A DNA stretch of 64,000 nucleotides, taken from Atopobiaceae bacterium (GTDB taxonomy: Bacteria; Actinomycetota; Coriobacteriia; Coriobacteriales; Atopobiaceae). Under the pieces are notes generated by a model. That model searched no databases. It was given only the letters and a program-made list of their open reading frames with translations, and was not told where the DNA came from. Positions 16,609 to 24,524 of this stretch are shown here, in pieces; positions within the stretch are counted from its first letter, which is position 1, and each line of letters begins with the position of its first letter. The stretch spans positions 38,703 to 102,702 of the forward strand of contig JAFWMH010000037.1 in the NCBI GenBank assembly GCA_017510785.1, in the 5' to 3' direction. The position numbers and the translations under genes were made by a program.

Positions 16609-17214
16609 TTACATTTGAACGGTGGCAGTATGCGTTTCGGCGTTCAGCTCGCTGTGAATGCTGCTGAGTTGCGGTTCTACGCCCTCGAAGAAGCCAAGCA
16701 CGTCTTCCAAGCGAACGGGCTCGTATCCGTTTGCGTCAACACCGACGTCGTAGCGCAGAATGCCGCATGCCCGGTTGCGCTCGTTGTAGCTTGCGCTCGC
16801 GTGGATGTGCCCATGTAGGTGGATTGAGCCGTGCGCCGCGCCGTTCCAATCCATGATGGGATAATGACATAGCACGAGGCGGCGCCGATTCGGCCTGGGT
16901 GAGTGAAGGTTGTCGACGTAGTTGTGCTCTTCTTGGAAAGGAGATGCTCCTTCCGCGAAGTGCGAGTCGTGGTTGCCCCGTACAAGGAAGATGTGCCGGC
17001 AATTGATGCGCTTCCGATATGCAAGGACGTCCTCGCGTCGCACACGGAAAGCGAAGTCGCCGAGTATCCAGAGGGTATCTGTGGTGCACACGCGGTCGTT
17101 GATGGCGTCGATGAGCCAATCGTTCATTTCGCCGACGGTTTCGAACGGACGGTTGGCGATGCGAAGCATGTTGGCGTGACCAAGATGAAGGTCGGCTGTA
17201 AACCAAGTGGACAT
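16609..17214 (-). CDS. Calcineurin-like metallophosphoesterase
   Basis: A 201-residue phosphoesterase with the metal-binding motifs in order: DLHLGHANM, GDFAF, RGNHDSH, CHYPIMDW and HLHGHIHAS. This is the short single-domain type common in bacterial 'metallophosphatase' families; no exact substrate can be named. The ATG at 17214 follows TTGGAGG; the longer open frame to 17313 adds nothing family-like. No operon partner on this strand upstream. Confidence 0.9.
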   Translation of the reverse strand: MSTWFTADLHLGHANMLRIANRPFETVGEMNDWLIDAINDRVCTTDTLWILGDFAFRVRREDVLAYRKRINCRHIFLVRGNHDSHFAEGASPFQEEHNYVDNLHSPRPNRRRLVLCHYPIMDWNGAAHGSIHLHGHIHASASYNERNRACGILRYDVGVDANGYEPVRLEDVLGFFEGVEPQLSSIHSELNAETHTATVQM

Positions 17215-17487
17215 TATTGGCCTCCAATGGTTGGGATTTGATGATTTCGAAGCGATGGCCACGGATGTTGGGCGACGTGCTGCGTCCGTTGGGCCTTGCG
17301 CTGGCTCTTGCATTCGGGGCAGAGCGCTTAGGGCATAAGCGTCTCCAGCTTAACACGCATTCTTGTTTACAGCTGATTGTAGACGATGCGGATGATGGCC
17401 GAGTTGCCGACCTTACAAAGCTTGCGGAAACGCGAAAAGCGGGTCCCATTCCGGCCGTCGGATTGGGGTCCCGGATCCGGCAGTCGG

Positions 17488-17640
17488 AATGGGTGCCAAA
17501 AGTGCCACCTGTCGCCTTGCGCCCTTGTCAAAAAGGCGCAAACGACACCCATCGCCAAAATTGGGTGCCAAACGGGCCATTTGGCGGGCAAAAACGCACG
17601 CAAAGTGTCCCGAGCGACACCCATTTGCAACATTGGAATC
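17488..17640. repeat. Dispersed repeat, family C, copy 1
   Basis: Contains GGGTGCCAAAAGTGCC (17500), AACGACACCCAT facing TTGGGTGCCAAACGGGCC (about 17540-17578), and a further CGACACCCAT. The GGGTGCC-AAACGGGCC core recurs at 40613-40740 and 42226-42320. Confidence 0.6.
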
Positions 17641-17836
17641 GCGGAAAACGCCCAAAACGGCCCCTTGGCGAGGTTTGTAGGGCCAGGGCCGGTTGTGCGG
17701 GGTTGGCCAAGGGCCGCCCAGGCCGCGACAATGGGTGTTGTTTGTGCCATTTCTCCCGCCGAATCGAGCAGAAGATACTTGGTCTCCAGTCCCCCATACG
17801 GATTATGGCGCATGTTTGAAAAGCTTCACGATGCGG

Positions 17837-17921
17837 CCAGATGTGCTGCTATGCCAGAAGTGCTGCTATGCTACAAGAATTGCTATGCCAGATGTGCTGC
17901 TATGCCAGAGGTATTGCTATA
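17837..17921 (+). repeat. Five tandem copies of a 17-bp repeat
   Basis: Units begin at 17837, 17854, 17871, 17888 and 17905. The consensus is CCAGATGTGCTGCTATG; the first and fourth are identical, the third is most diverged. The last unit ends GCTATA and leads into CTAG, giving TATACT, a possible -10 box. Confidence 0.85.
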
Positions 17922-18346
17922 CTAGTCGCTTTGCATTAGGAAAAGGGTGCGGTGGGCTGCGGGGCTGCGGCTTGCCTTTGCTCTGTACAGCGGCTTATAA
18001 CGGCTTCGCTTCGAGCATGTAACTAGCGTTTTGCAAGGTACAAACGCGTGGTAACGTACGCATGAGTTGGTTGGTTTTGGATGGGACGTGCGGAAGGTTG
18101 CCACGCGCGAAATGCTGTTATCTTGGCCAAGGAATTGCGCGTGCGTGCTGGCGCATGTCGGGTTAGGGCATGCATGCACGCGTTCGGGGGGTGCGGGTTT
18201 GAAGGTGCAGTGGGCTACCGGTACGGAACGGGCTGAGGGTGTACTCTGGCCGGCACGCGACGGCGACCGGTTCGCGTCTGACGGATGTGCCGCGTCGGCG
18301 GGACCGGGCGGGCCGTGCCGACGACTGAATGTGGAGGTGGACGGAA

Positions 18347-19957
18347 ATGGGCGTGCGAAGCTTCACCGCGACGTCTGCGGGACGTGTGGCGCGCTGGGCA
18401 CTGCACGACGTACTGCATCGCAGCGGCTCGCAGCTGCCGGGACGTATTGCGCTTAGCATTGATCCTCAAGCAATTGCGCATCTAAGAGGCAAGGTTACAT
18501 GCGGCTCCATCGTAGTGTGCGGTACCAACGGAAAAACGACCACGACTAATCTTATAGCGGCCGCGCTCGAAGAAGCCGGGCACGTCGTTTTGTGCAATCG
18601 CGACGGAGCAAACATGGAAGCGGGCGTTGCGGCGGCATTGCTTCCGCGCCGCAAAGCCGACTGGGCCGTGGTCGAGGCCGACGAACTCTCCTGCATTCAC
18701 ATACTTCCAAAACTGCGTCCAACTTATCTGGTGCTGCTCAATTTGTTCCGCGATCAGCTCGATCGTGCGGGGGAGATTGACCATGTCCAAAACACGCTCG
18801 TGGCGTCGCTTGCGAACTCACCCGAAACGACGCTCGTGGTATGTGGCGACGACCCGCTCTCTGTTGGTGTTGCCGAGCGCGTGCTCGAACTCGGCACGCG
18901 TGTTCTAACATTCGGCGTTGGTGAGGACCTTGGCCTGCCACCCGACCGTGTGCCCGAGGCACGCTTTTGTTTGCGATGCGGACAAGAGCTGCAATATGCA
19001 TATAGGACGTACGCCCAGCTCGGGAGTTTTCGATGTCCCTCGTGCGATTTTGCGCGGCCGCCGCTTGACTTTGCCGCGCGGAACGTGCGCACGAATCGGG
19101 AAGGCGTGTCGTTCGAGCTCGTTTGTAGACTTGGCAGCGGCTTTGTTGACGATGCCGGCACGGAAGCATCCCGTGAGGTCCCGCCAGCAAACAAAAGCGC
19201 CGTTGTGGCCGCGCGCGTCGACATCCCGTCCGCAAGCCGAAATGTCGACGCGAACTCCTTCCACGAAGGGGGCGATGCGAACGGAATGCATGTCGATTCC
19301 GAAGGCCGAAGCGATTCTGTCGAGCGTATCGCGAGGGACGTGCCCGCCGAACCTTGCGCTATTGTCAACGGCCACGTGCATGCCAGCTTCGGAGGTGCGT
19401 ACATGGCGTACAACCTCTTGGCAGCCTCGGCGGCAATGTTGCTGGCGAATGTCGAACTGAGTTGTTTGCAACGGGCGCTTGATGGATACGACCCTCATAA
19501 TGGAAGGCTTCAGCACTTCAACGTGATGGACCGCGAGGTTGTGCTTAATCTTGCGAAGAATCCCACGGGCCTTAACCAGAATATCGCCATGCTCATGGAA
19601 GACGAGCGTCCAAAGGCTGTCTACGTGATTATCAACGACGATTACAACGATGGTAGGGATATCTCGTGGCTGTGGGACGTGGATTTCGAACGATTGGCGC
19701 TGACGGGCGCCGTGCGCCGGGTGATGGCGGGAGGCCATCGTGCAAACGACTTGCAGGTGCGTTTGAAGTACGCCGGTATCGCAGCGTCGATTGAGCAAGA
19801 CGTGGCAGATGCGATCGCGTGCGTTGTCGATTTGCCAAAGGAGCATCCGCTGTACGTGCTCACGAACTATTCTGCGCTCGCTCCGGCCAAGAGCGAGCTG
19901 GAACGGCTGGAGCGGGAACGAAGCCTGTCCGTAAAGAATGCTCCAATCGAGGAGTAG
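18347..19957 (+). CDS. murT: Lipid II isoglutaminyl synthase, MurT subunit
   Basis: A 536-residue Mur-ligase-type ATPase. With GatD it amidates the D-Glu of lipid II at the inner membrane face. The P-loop is GTNGKTTTTN, and a Cys4 zinc ribbon follows (CLRCGQELQ ... FRCPSCDFA). The C-terminal MurT (DUF1727) domain includes DREVVLNLAKNPTGLNQN. About residues 266-339 form a low-complexity insertion (EASREVPPANKSAVV...) not expected in the family, which is usually 400-450 residues. ATG at 18347 is preferred over 18329 because GGAGGT lies about nine bases before it. gatD follows 252 bp downstream, a larger gap than usual, filled by a family B repeat. Confidence 0.93.
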   Translation: MGVRSFTATSAGRVARWALHDVLHRSGSQLPGRIALSIDPQAIAHLRGKVTCGSIVVCGTNGKTTTTNLIAAALEEAGHVVLCNRDGANMEAGVAAALLPRRKADWAVVEADELSCIHILPKLRPTYLVLLNLFRDQLDRAGEIDHVQNTLVASLANSPETTLVVCGDDPLSVGVAERVLELGTRVLTFGVGEDLGLPPDRVPEARFCLRCGQELQYAYRTYAQLGSFRCPSCDFARPPLDFAARNVRTNREGVSFELVCRLGSGFVDDAGTEASREVPPANKSAVVAARVDIPSASRNVDANSFHEGGDANGMHVDSEGRSDSVERIARDVPAEPCAIVNGHVHASFGGAYMAYNLLAASAAMLLANVELSCLQRALDGYDPHNGRLQHFNVMDREVVLNLAKNPTGLNQNIAMLMEDERPKAVYVIINDDYNDGRDISWLWDVDFERLALTGAVRRVMAGGHRANDLQVRLKYAGIAASIEQDVADAIACVVDLPKEHPLYVLTNYSALAPAKSELERLERERSLSVKNAPIEE

Positions 19958-20056
19958 TCCGGAGGAGCATCTGCGGCGTTCCGAAGGCACGTTTGCGGTT
20001 TGAGCTTTGCCCTCCAGGCTACGGACGGGGTGCCTGACTATTCTTTGGGAGCGGGG
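19956..20056 (+). repeat. Dispersed ~125-bp repeat, family B, copy 1 (diverged)
   Basis: Shares CCGGAGGAGC, then TTTGAGCTTTGCCCTCC and a following GCTACGGACGGGGTGCCTGACTA-like end with the copies at 31121-31229 (opposite strand) and 59301-59430. It separates murT from gatD. Confidence 0.55.
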
Positions 20057-20209
20057 AACGAAGGAGAGACGCCGTGGACAACCGCACCCCGCATGCCGCG
20101 GAACCCGAACGAGAAGGCCTGGGCGCACGCTGGACAAGGGCGCACGCTGGACAACCGAACGCCGCACATGCTCGCCCGCATCGCGAGCCGGGATTGAAGG
20201 AGGAACCTC

Positions 20210-20938
20210 ATGAATAATCGCGCGCTTCGCATCGCTCACCTGTATCCTGAGTTGCTCAACCTTTACGGCGACTCGGGCAACATCCTCGTGCTGCGGCGCC
20301 GCACGGAGTGGCGCAACATGGAGTGCGACGTACGCGAGGTGCATGTGGGCGACCGACCGTCATTTGCCGATGTCGACATCGCATTTATTGGCGGCGGATC
20401 CGATCGCGAACAGCGAATCGTGTGCGACTACTTGCTCGAGACACAACAAGAGCTTGCGGCTTTCGTGGAAGATGGTGGCGTGCTCTTGGCGGTGTGCGGT
20501 GGATACCAGCTGCTTGGACATAGCTACCTAATGGGTGACGAGGAAGTTCGTGGCCTTTCGCTCATAGATCTCTACACCGATCGTGGTAGTCCCCGCCTGA
20601 TTGGCAACATTGTTGTTGAGAGCCACATAGCGCAGCAGCCTATCGTGGGATACGAAAACCACGGCGGGCGAACGCATCTTGGCTCTGGCGTGGAGCCGCT
20701 TGGTCGCGTACTGAGCGGCTATGGAAACGATGGCTTTAGCGGCCGTGAGGGTTGCTTGTACCACAACGTTGTTGGCACGTACATTCACGGCCCGTTGCTT
20801 CCGAAGAATCCCGGTGTGGCCGACTGGCTCATCGCACGCGCGCTCGAACGCCGCTATGGCTCCAGTGAACTCGCGCCCCTCGACGATGCGGAGGAGCTCG
20901 CCGCAAACCGCACGATGGTGAACCGCATGCTTGGATGA
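20210..20938 (+). CDS. gatD: Lipid II isoglutaminyl synthase, GatD glutamine amidotransferase subunit
   Basis: A 242-residue class-I-like amidotransferase that supplies ammonia to MurT. The nucleophile is Cys96 in LLAVCGGYQLLG, and His193 in GTYIHGPLLPKNP completes the active site. The N-terminus (RIAHLYPELLNLYGDSGN) is the usual GatD start. Family length is about 240-250, so the protein is complete. AAGGAGG lies eight bases before the ATG. It lies after murT on the same strand. Confidence 0.95.
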   Translation: MNNRALRIAHLYPELLNLYGDSGNILVLRRRTEWRNMECDVREVHVGDRPSFADVDIAFIGGGSDREQRIVCDYLLETQQELAAFVEDGGVLLAVCGGYQLLGHSYLMGDEEVRGLSLIDLYTDRGSPRLIGNIVVESHIAQQPIVGYENHGGRTHLGSGVEPLGRVLSGYGNDGFSGREGCLYHNVVGTYIHGPLLPKNPGVADWLIARALERRYGSSELAPLDDAEELAANRTMVNRMLG

Positions 20939-21130
20939 GACAAGCCTTCCGACGAGGTGCCTTCCGACGAGGTAAACCTCCGCGCGGGGCGGGTCCGCCG
21001 TTTCGAACGAAGCCCACGGACCTCGCGCTGGTGAAACCCTCCGCGCGGGGCAAGCCCGCCGCGCGGGAGGATTCCCGGCGGAGCAAGTCGAGACATCCCA
21101 ACCGGTCCTCATGGGCGGTTCCATGAAACG
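20939..21130. repeat. GC-rich short-repeat tract between gatD and azlC
   Basis: TTCCGACGAGGT is repeated twice at about 20947-20972, followed by repeated CCGCGCGGGGC-AAGCCCGCC motifs to about 21080. A similar tract (GGGGCAAGCCCCCC, GCGCGAGGCAAGTGCCC) lies at 5411-5490. No coding potential was seen. Confidence 0.5.
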
Positions 21131-21215
21131 CTTTCCCCATGAGTTTGTCTCATGAAGTCGCTTGCGTCGGCGATATACTAGTTCGGCACGTCAACGCAGG
21201 GGAGTGGGTGAGAAG

Positions 21216-21983
21216 ATGGCCTCGAGAGGTAGTGGACTGCTGGCTCGGCACGGCAAGGCAATTCGAGAAGGCATGCGCGACGGCGTTCCCATCGGGGCGG
21301 GCTACTTCGTCGTTGCCTTCTCGCTGGGAATTGCCGCGCGCGATGCGGGCCTTACGCCGTGGGAGGGTTTTATTGCAAGCTTGCTCAACAATGCGTCCGC
21401 TGGCGAGTATGCTGCCTTCACCCTTATGGCTGCGAATGCCTCCTATGTGGAGCTTGCTGTAGTCACGCTCATCGCGAACGCTCGGTACCTACTCATGAGT
21501 ACGGCGCTCAGTCAGCGTTTCGCGCCCGAAACCGGTACCTTGCATCGCGTGCTTGTGGGCTTCGACGTAACCGATGAGCTGTTTGGCATCGCCATCGCAC
21601 GACCGGGTGCGGTTGATCCCTTTTATTCATATGGTGCCTTCGTTCCGGCGCTTTCCGGCTGGTCCGTTGGCACGGCCCTGGGCATCGTTATGGGAAACGT
21701 TCTGCCGACGCGTGTGGTTAGCGCCCTTTCAGTCGCGCTCTACGGCATGTTCCTCGCGATCATTATTCCTCCGGCAAGACAAAACCGCGTCGTGCTGGGA
21801 TGCGTTGTCGTGAGTTTTGTGGCAAGCCTCGTGTTTTCCGTTGCGCCCGCCTTGGCAGCGCTTTCGGCCGGTACGCGTACCATCATTCTTACGGTGGCCA
21901 TATCTTCGGCGGCGGCATTGCTCTTCCCGGTAACCGACGAGGAGCTCCAACACGCTCAAGAGGAGGAAGCAGATGCAGCATAG
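21216..21983 (+). CDS. azlC: AzlC-family branched-chain amino-acid exporter, large subunit
   Basis: A 255-residue membrane protein with about seven hydrophobic segments and AzlC hallmarks: REGMRDGVPIGAGYFVVAFSLG at the start, NNASAGEYAAFTLM, and NARYLLMSTALSQRF. AzlCD pairs export branched-chain amino acids or analogues. The start at 21216 follows GGTGAGAAG; the frame extends back to 21162 without support. It overlaps azlD by 11 bp. Confidence 0.92.
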   Translation: MASRGSGLLARHGKAIREGMRDGVPIGAGYFVVAFSLGIAARDAGLTPWEGFIASLLNNASAGEYAAFTLMAANASYVELAVVTLIANARYLLMSTALSQRFAPETGTLHRVLVGFDVTDELFGIAIARPGAVDPFYSYGAFVPALSGWSVGTALGIVMGNVLPTRVVSALSVALYGMFLAIIIPPARQNRVVLGCVVVSFVASLVFSVAPALAALSAGTRTIILTVAISSAAALLFPVTDEELQHAQEEEADAA

Positions 21984-22281
21984 CTCGCTCGTGTACATCG
22001 CCGTGATGTCGGCGGTTACGCTTTCGGTTAAAATCCTTCCTCTCACGCTCATCCGCCGGCCAATAAAGAGCCGCTTCATTCGCTCCTTCTTGTACTACGT
22101 GCCGTATGTTACGCTGGCCGTGATGACGTTTCCGGCCATCGTGCAGGCAACGGACGTACCCATCGCAGGTGCTATTGCCCTCGTTGCCGGAATTGTAGCC
22201 GCCTGGTTCGGGGCGAGCCTCTTTCAGGTGGCCGCAACGTGCTGCGCTTTGGTTTTTGTAATCGAGCTGCTCCTGTTGTAG
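21973..22281 (+). CDS. azlD: AzlD-family branched-chain amino-acid exporter, small subunit
   Basis: A 102-residue protein with three to four hydrophobic helices. It shows the AzlD core: TLSVKILPLTLIRRPIKSRF and LYYVPYVTLAVMTFPAIVQ. It starts inside the end of azlC (ATG at 21973, ribosome site AAGAGGAGG), a typical coupled pair. Confidence 0.92.
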   Translation: MQHSSLVYIAVMSAVTLSVKILPLTLIRRPIKSRFIRSFLYYVPYVTLAVMTFPAIVQATDVPIAGAIALVAGIVAAWFGASLFQVAATCCALVFVIELLLL

Positions 22282-22438
22282 ACAAAGCCGACCCACGAAC
22301 CTCGTCGTACGCTACAACAACCAAATGTCGCGCAATAAGCCTATTCGACAAATCCCTCGAACGGTTTTATCTGCAAGCTAAGCCCAAGCTCGAGGAGTAT
22401 TTCAGCCAGCTTGAGGCTTAATCCTTAGTGCACCGCCG

Positions 22439-22528
22439 CTACTGTTCCTCGCGCCAGTGGTCGAGCGATCGAGTTCGATGAGAGGGGTCCGTCCGTGACC
22501 TACTGTTCCTCGCGCCAGTGGTCGAGCG
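22439..22528. repeat. 29-bp direct repeat duplicating the 3' end of the XRE gene
   Basis: Identical 29-base copies lie at 22439-22467 and 22500-22528 (core GTTCCTCGCGCCAGTGGTCG). The second copy encodes the last nine codons and stop of the regulator gene, so the first is a duplicate placed 61 bp downstream of it. Confidence 0.85.
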
Positions 22529-22955
22529 TGGGCAACAATGCTCCCATAAAGGAGACGGCCTCGTCCAGGCTCACGTTTGTGGCCTGTGCGAGGTATGGAG
22601 CCGACGTTTCGATGACGTCCTCCATGGTCGCATAGGTAAACCCGCCCTTGTCGTAGCACCATTTGCAAAAGTGATCGTTCTCGGAACCGTCCTCATTGGA
22701 GCCCCTCGGCATGTTTGGAACAGAGAAAGGCGTTCCGCAGCATTGGCATGCAGGTTCCTGTGGCAAGTCCAGCAAACGCATGACGGGCACATCGAGCACG
22801 GAGGCGATGAGCTTCACCATGTCGATGTTGGGGGTTGTCTCACCATTCTCCCAGCGGCTCACGGCTTGACGGGTAACAAAGAGCTTGCGTGCCAGCTCTT
22901 CCTGGGTGAGCCCAGCGTCCTTACGCGCTTGCGCGAGTACAGCTTGCAGTGCCAT
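22500..22955 (-). CDS. XRE-family transcriptional regulator with zinc-ribbon domain
   Basis: A 151-residue protein. Residues 1-65 form an XRE helix-turn-helix (DAGLTQEELARKLFVTRQAVSRWENGETTPN). Residues about 70-105 hold Cys pairs CQCCGTPF and FCKWCYDKG, a putative zinc ribbon of the type seen in many small Gram-positive regulators. The rest is helical. It diverges from the diguanylate cyclase gene, so it may control that gene or itself. Ribosome site AGGAGG precedes the start. Confidence 0.9.
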   Translation of the reverse strand: MALQAVLAQARKDAGLTQEELARKLFVTRQAVSRWENGETTPNIDMVKLIASVLDVPVMRLLDLPQEPACQCCGTPFSVPNMPRGSNEDGSENDHFCKWCYDKGGFTYATMEDVIETSAPYLAQATNVSLDEAVSFMGALLPTLDHWREEQ

Positions 22956-23108
22956 AACAGATCCTCCTAAAACTTCGTAGCCCTATGTTTTGTTCAGTAT
23001 ACGAGCCGTGGCCCCTCACATCACGCAACAGTTTGTTGCCGCGTGCAGCAACGTGGAGCTTCGCTGGTTTCGGGCCATCCTGCTTAGCCAACAACCGGCC
23101 GTGTGGAA

Positions 23109-23114
23109 TATAAT
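23109..23114 (+). promoter_or_regulatory. -10 element (TATAAT) before the diguanylate cyclase gene
   Basis: A perfect TATAAT in GTGTGGAATATAATGACC, 82 bp upstream of the ATG at 23196. No strong -35 box. Confidence 0.4.
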
Positions 23115-23195
23115 GACCGCTTTATATAAGCGCAACGGGCGTATTCATGCAAACCCGAAGCTTAAACGAACCAGGCGACCTGAGGAGGTGCAAGC

Positions 23196-24470
23196 ATGAC
23201 GTATTCGTTTGTCGCGCTGATCGCGGTGGCAATCCACCTTATCATTAACGTGGACGTTCTGCGCAAGGGCATCGACGACCACTTTCCGGCAGCGCAGGCC
23301 TACCGCAACTTCCTCTGCAGTGTTATTGTGTACCACCTCACCGACGCGTTTTGGGGCGTGCTGTACGAACAACACCTCGTTACGCTCGTGTTTGCCGACA
23401 CGATGGCCTACTTTGTGGCTATGGCGATTTCGATGTGGCTTTGGACGGCGTTTATCGTACGGCATCTCGATTGCGACGACCGGTTTCGCAAGGGGCTGGT
23501 TCATGCCGGTCGAACGATTTTTGCCTTGCAGATAATGGCGGTGGTGGCGAACCTCTTTACTCCCATACTGTTCCACTTTGACGCGGGAGGCGCGTACCAC
23601 GCGGACGTCGCTCGCAACGCGATGATGGTGCTTCAGTCATTCATGCTGTTCTTAACGGTTGCAAGTACGCTTACGGTGGCGGCGCGCACGGATGGCATCA
23701 AGAGGCGCCATCACTTGGCGGTGGGCCTTGGTGGGGCCACGATGATGCTCTTTTTCGCAGCGCAGGTGTTTTTGCCGCTGCTGCCCATGTACTCCATTGG
23801 GTATTTGTTGGGCATATGCATGCTGCACACCTTTGTGGTTGAGGATGAGCGCGCAGAATACGTGCGTGCCTTGGAAGAGGCACTCAACCGAGCAGCGACC
23901 CAACAGCGCGAGCTCGGCGCAACTCGCGAGATGGCGTACAGCGATCCGCTTACCCACGTAAAGAACAAGCGTGCCCACAAGGAGGCCGAGGAGCGCATGG
24001 ACCAGCGTATTGCTTCGGGTAGTGTGGCGCGGTTCGCGGTGGCGGTGTTTGACCTCAATAACCTGAAGGTTGTAAACGACACCTTGGGGCACGAAGCAGG
24101 AGATAATAGCATAGTGAGTGCGTGCAAAATCATATGCAGCTCATTTAAGCATAGCCCGGTCTTTCGCATCGGAGGCGACGAGTTCGTTGCGATTCTGGAG
24201 GGCGAGGACTACGCGGACCGTCACGAGCTCATCTCGGTATTCAACAATCGCATGGATGCGAACACCCGGCACAACGAGGACGTGGTTGTGTCGAGCGGCT
24301 TTGCGGATTTCGACGTGAACCGCGACCATGCCTATGGCGAGGTTTTCCAACGGGCAGACAACGCCATGTACCTGCGCAAACGCATGCTCAAGGCCATGGG
24401 TGGGCAAAGGGGTTCTCGCGATACGGGGATGTACCAAGGGACTCTTGGCGCCGTGGCGACCGCGACGTAG
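23196..24470 (+). CDS. 7-TM membrane-bound diguanylate cyclase (GGDEF)
   Basis: A 424-residue protein. Seven hydrophobic helices fill residues 1-225, a short coiled-coil follows (EDERAEYVRALEEALNRAA), then a GGDEF domain from about 245. The active-site motif is intact (FRIGGDEFVAI), and DPLTHVKNKRA plus FDLNNLKVVNDTLGHEAGD match the substrate and metal sites. The inhibitory RxxD motif five residues upstream is absent (SFKH there). It should make c-di-GMP in response to a signal sensed in the membrane region. The ATG follows GAGGAGGTGCAAGC. Confidence 0.92.
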   Translation: MTYSFVALIAVAIHLIINVDVLRKGIDDHFPAAQAYRNFLCSVIVYHLTDAFWGVLYEQHLVTLVFADTMAYFVAMAISMWLWTAFIVRHLDCDDRFRKGLVHAGRTIFALQIMAVVANLFTPILFHFDAGGAYHADVARNAMMVLQSFMLFLTVASTLTVAARTDGIKRRHHLAVGLGGATMMLFFAAQVFLPLLPMYSIGYLLGICMLHTFVVEDERAEYVRALEEALNRAATQQRELGATREMAYSDPLTHVKNKRAHKEAEERMDQRIASGSVARFAVAVFDLNNLKVVNDTLGHEAGDNSIVSACKIICSSFKHSPVFRIGGDEFVAILEGEDYADRHELISVFNNRMDANTRHNEDVVVSSGFADFDVNRDHAYGEVFQRADNAMYLRKRMLKAMGGQRGSRDTGMYQGTLGAVATAT

Positions 24471-24524
24471 GGCCGTGGCGTGCCCGCGGGCCGGCGGTGT
24501 ACGCGGCCGGCCCGTCCGGCGCGA

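Larger units (their letters stand above)
17215..18346. other. 1.1-kb intergenic region with repeats, no gene recognised
   Basis: Between the phosphoesterase and murT no ORF has coding character. The region holds a family C repeat copy (about 17488-17640), a five-copy 17-bp tandem repeat (17837-17921), and GC-rich sequence upstream of murT. No structured RNA (RNase P, tmRNA, SRP, 6S) was recognised. Confidence 0.5.

Noticed and set aside
17837..17921. Possible CRISPR array
   Set aside because: Repeats are contiguous 17-bp tandem units with no spacers, and no cas genes are nearby.
18905..20344. 479-codon minus-strand open frame
   Set aside because: Opposite murT, spans the murT-gatD gap, has no start signal or domain.
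22239..22421. 60-codon ORF after azlD as an independent gene
   Set aside because: Its start lies inside azlD with no ribosome site; only the last ~28 codons look protein-like, kept as a possible remnant.
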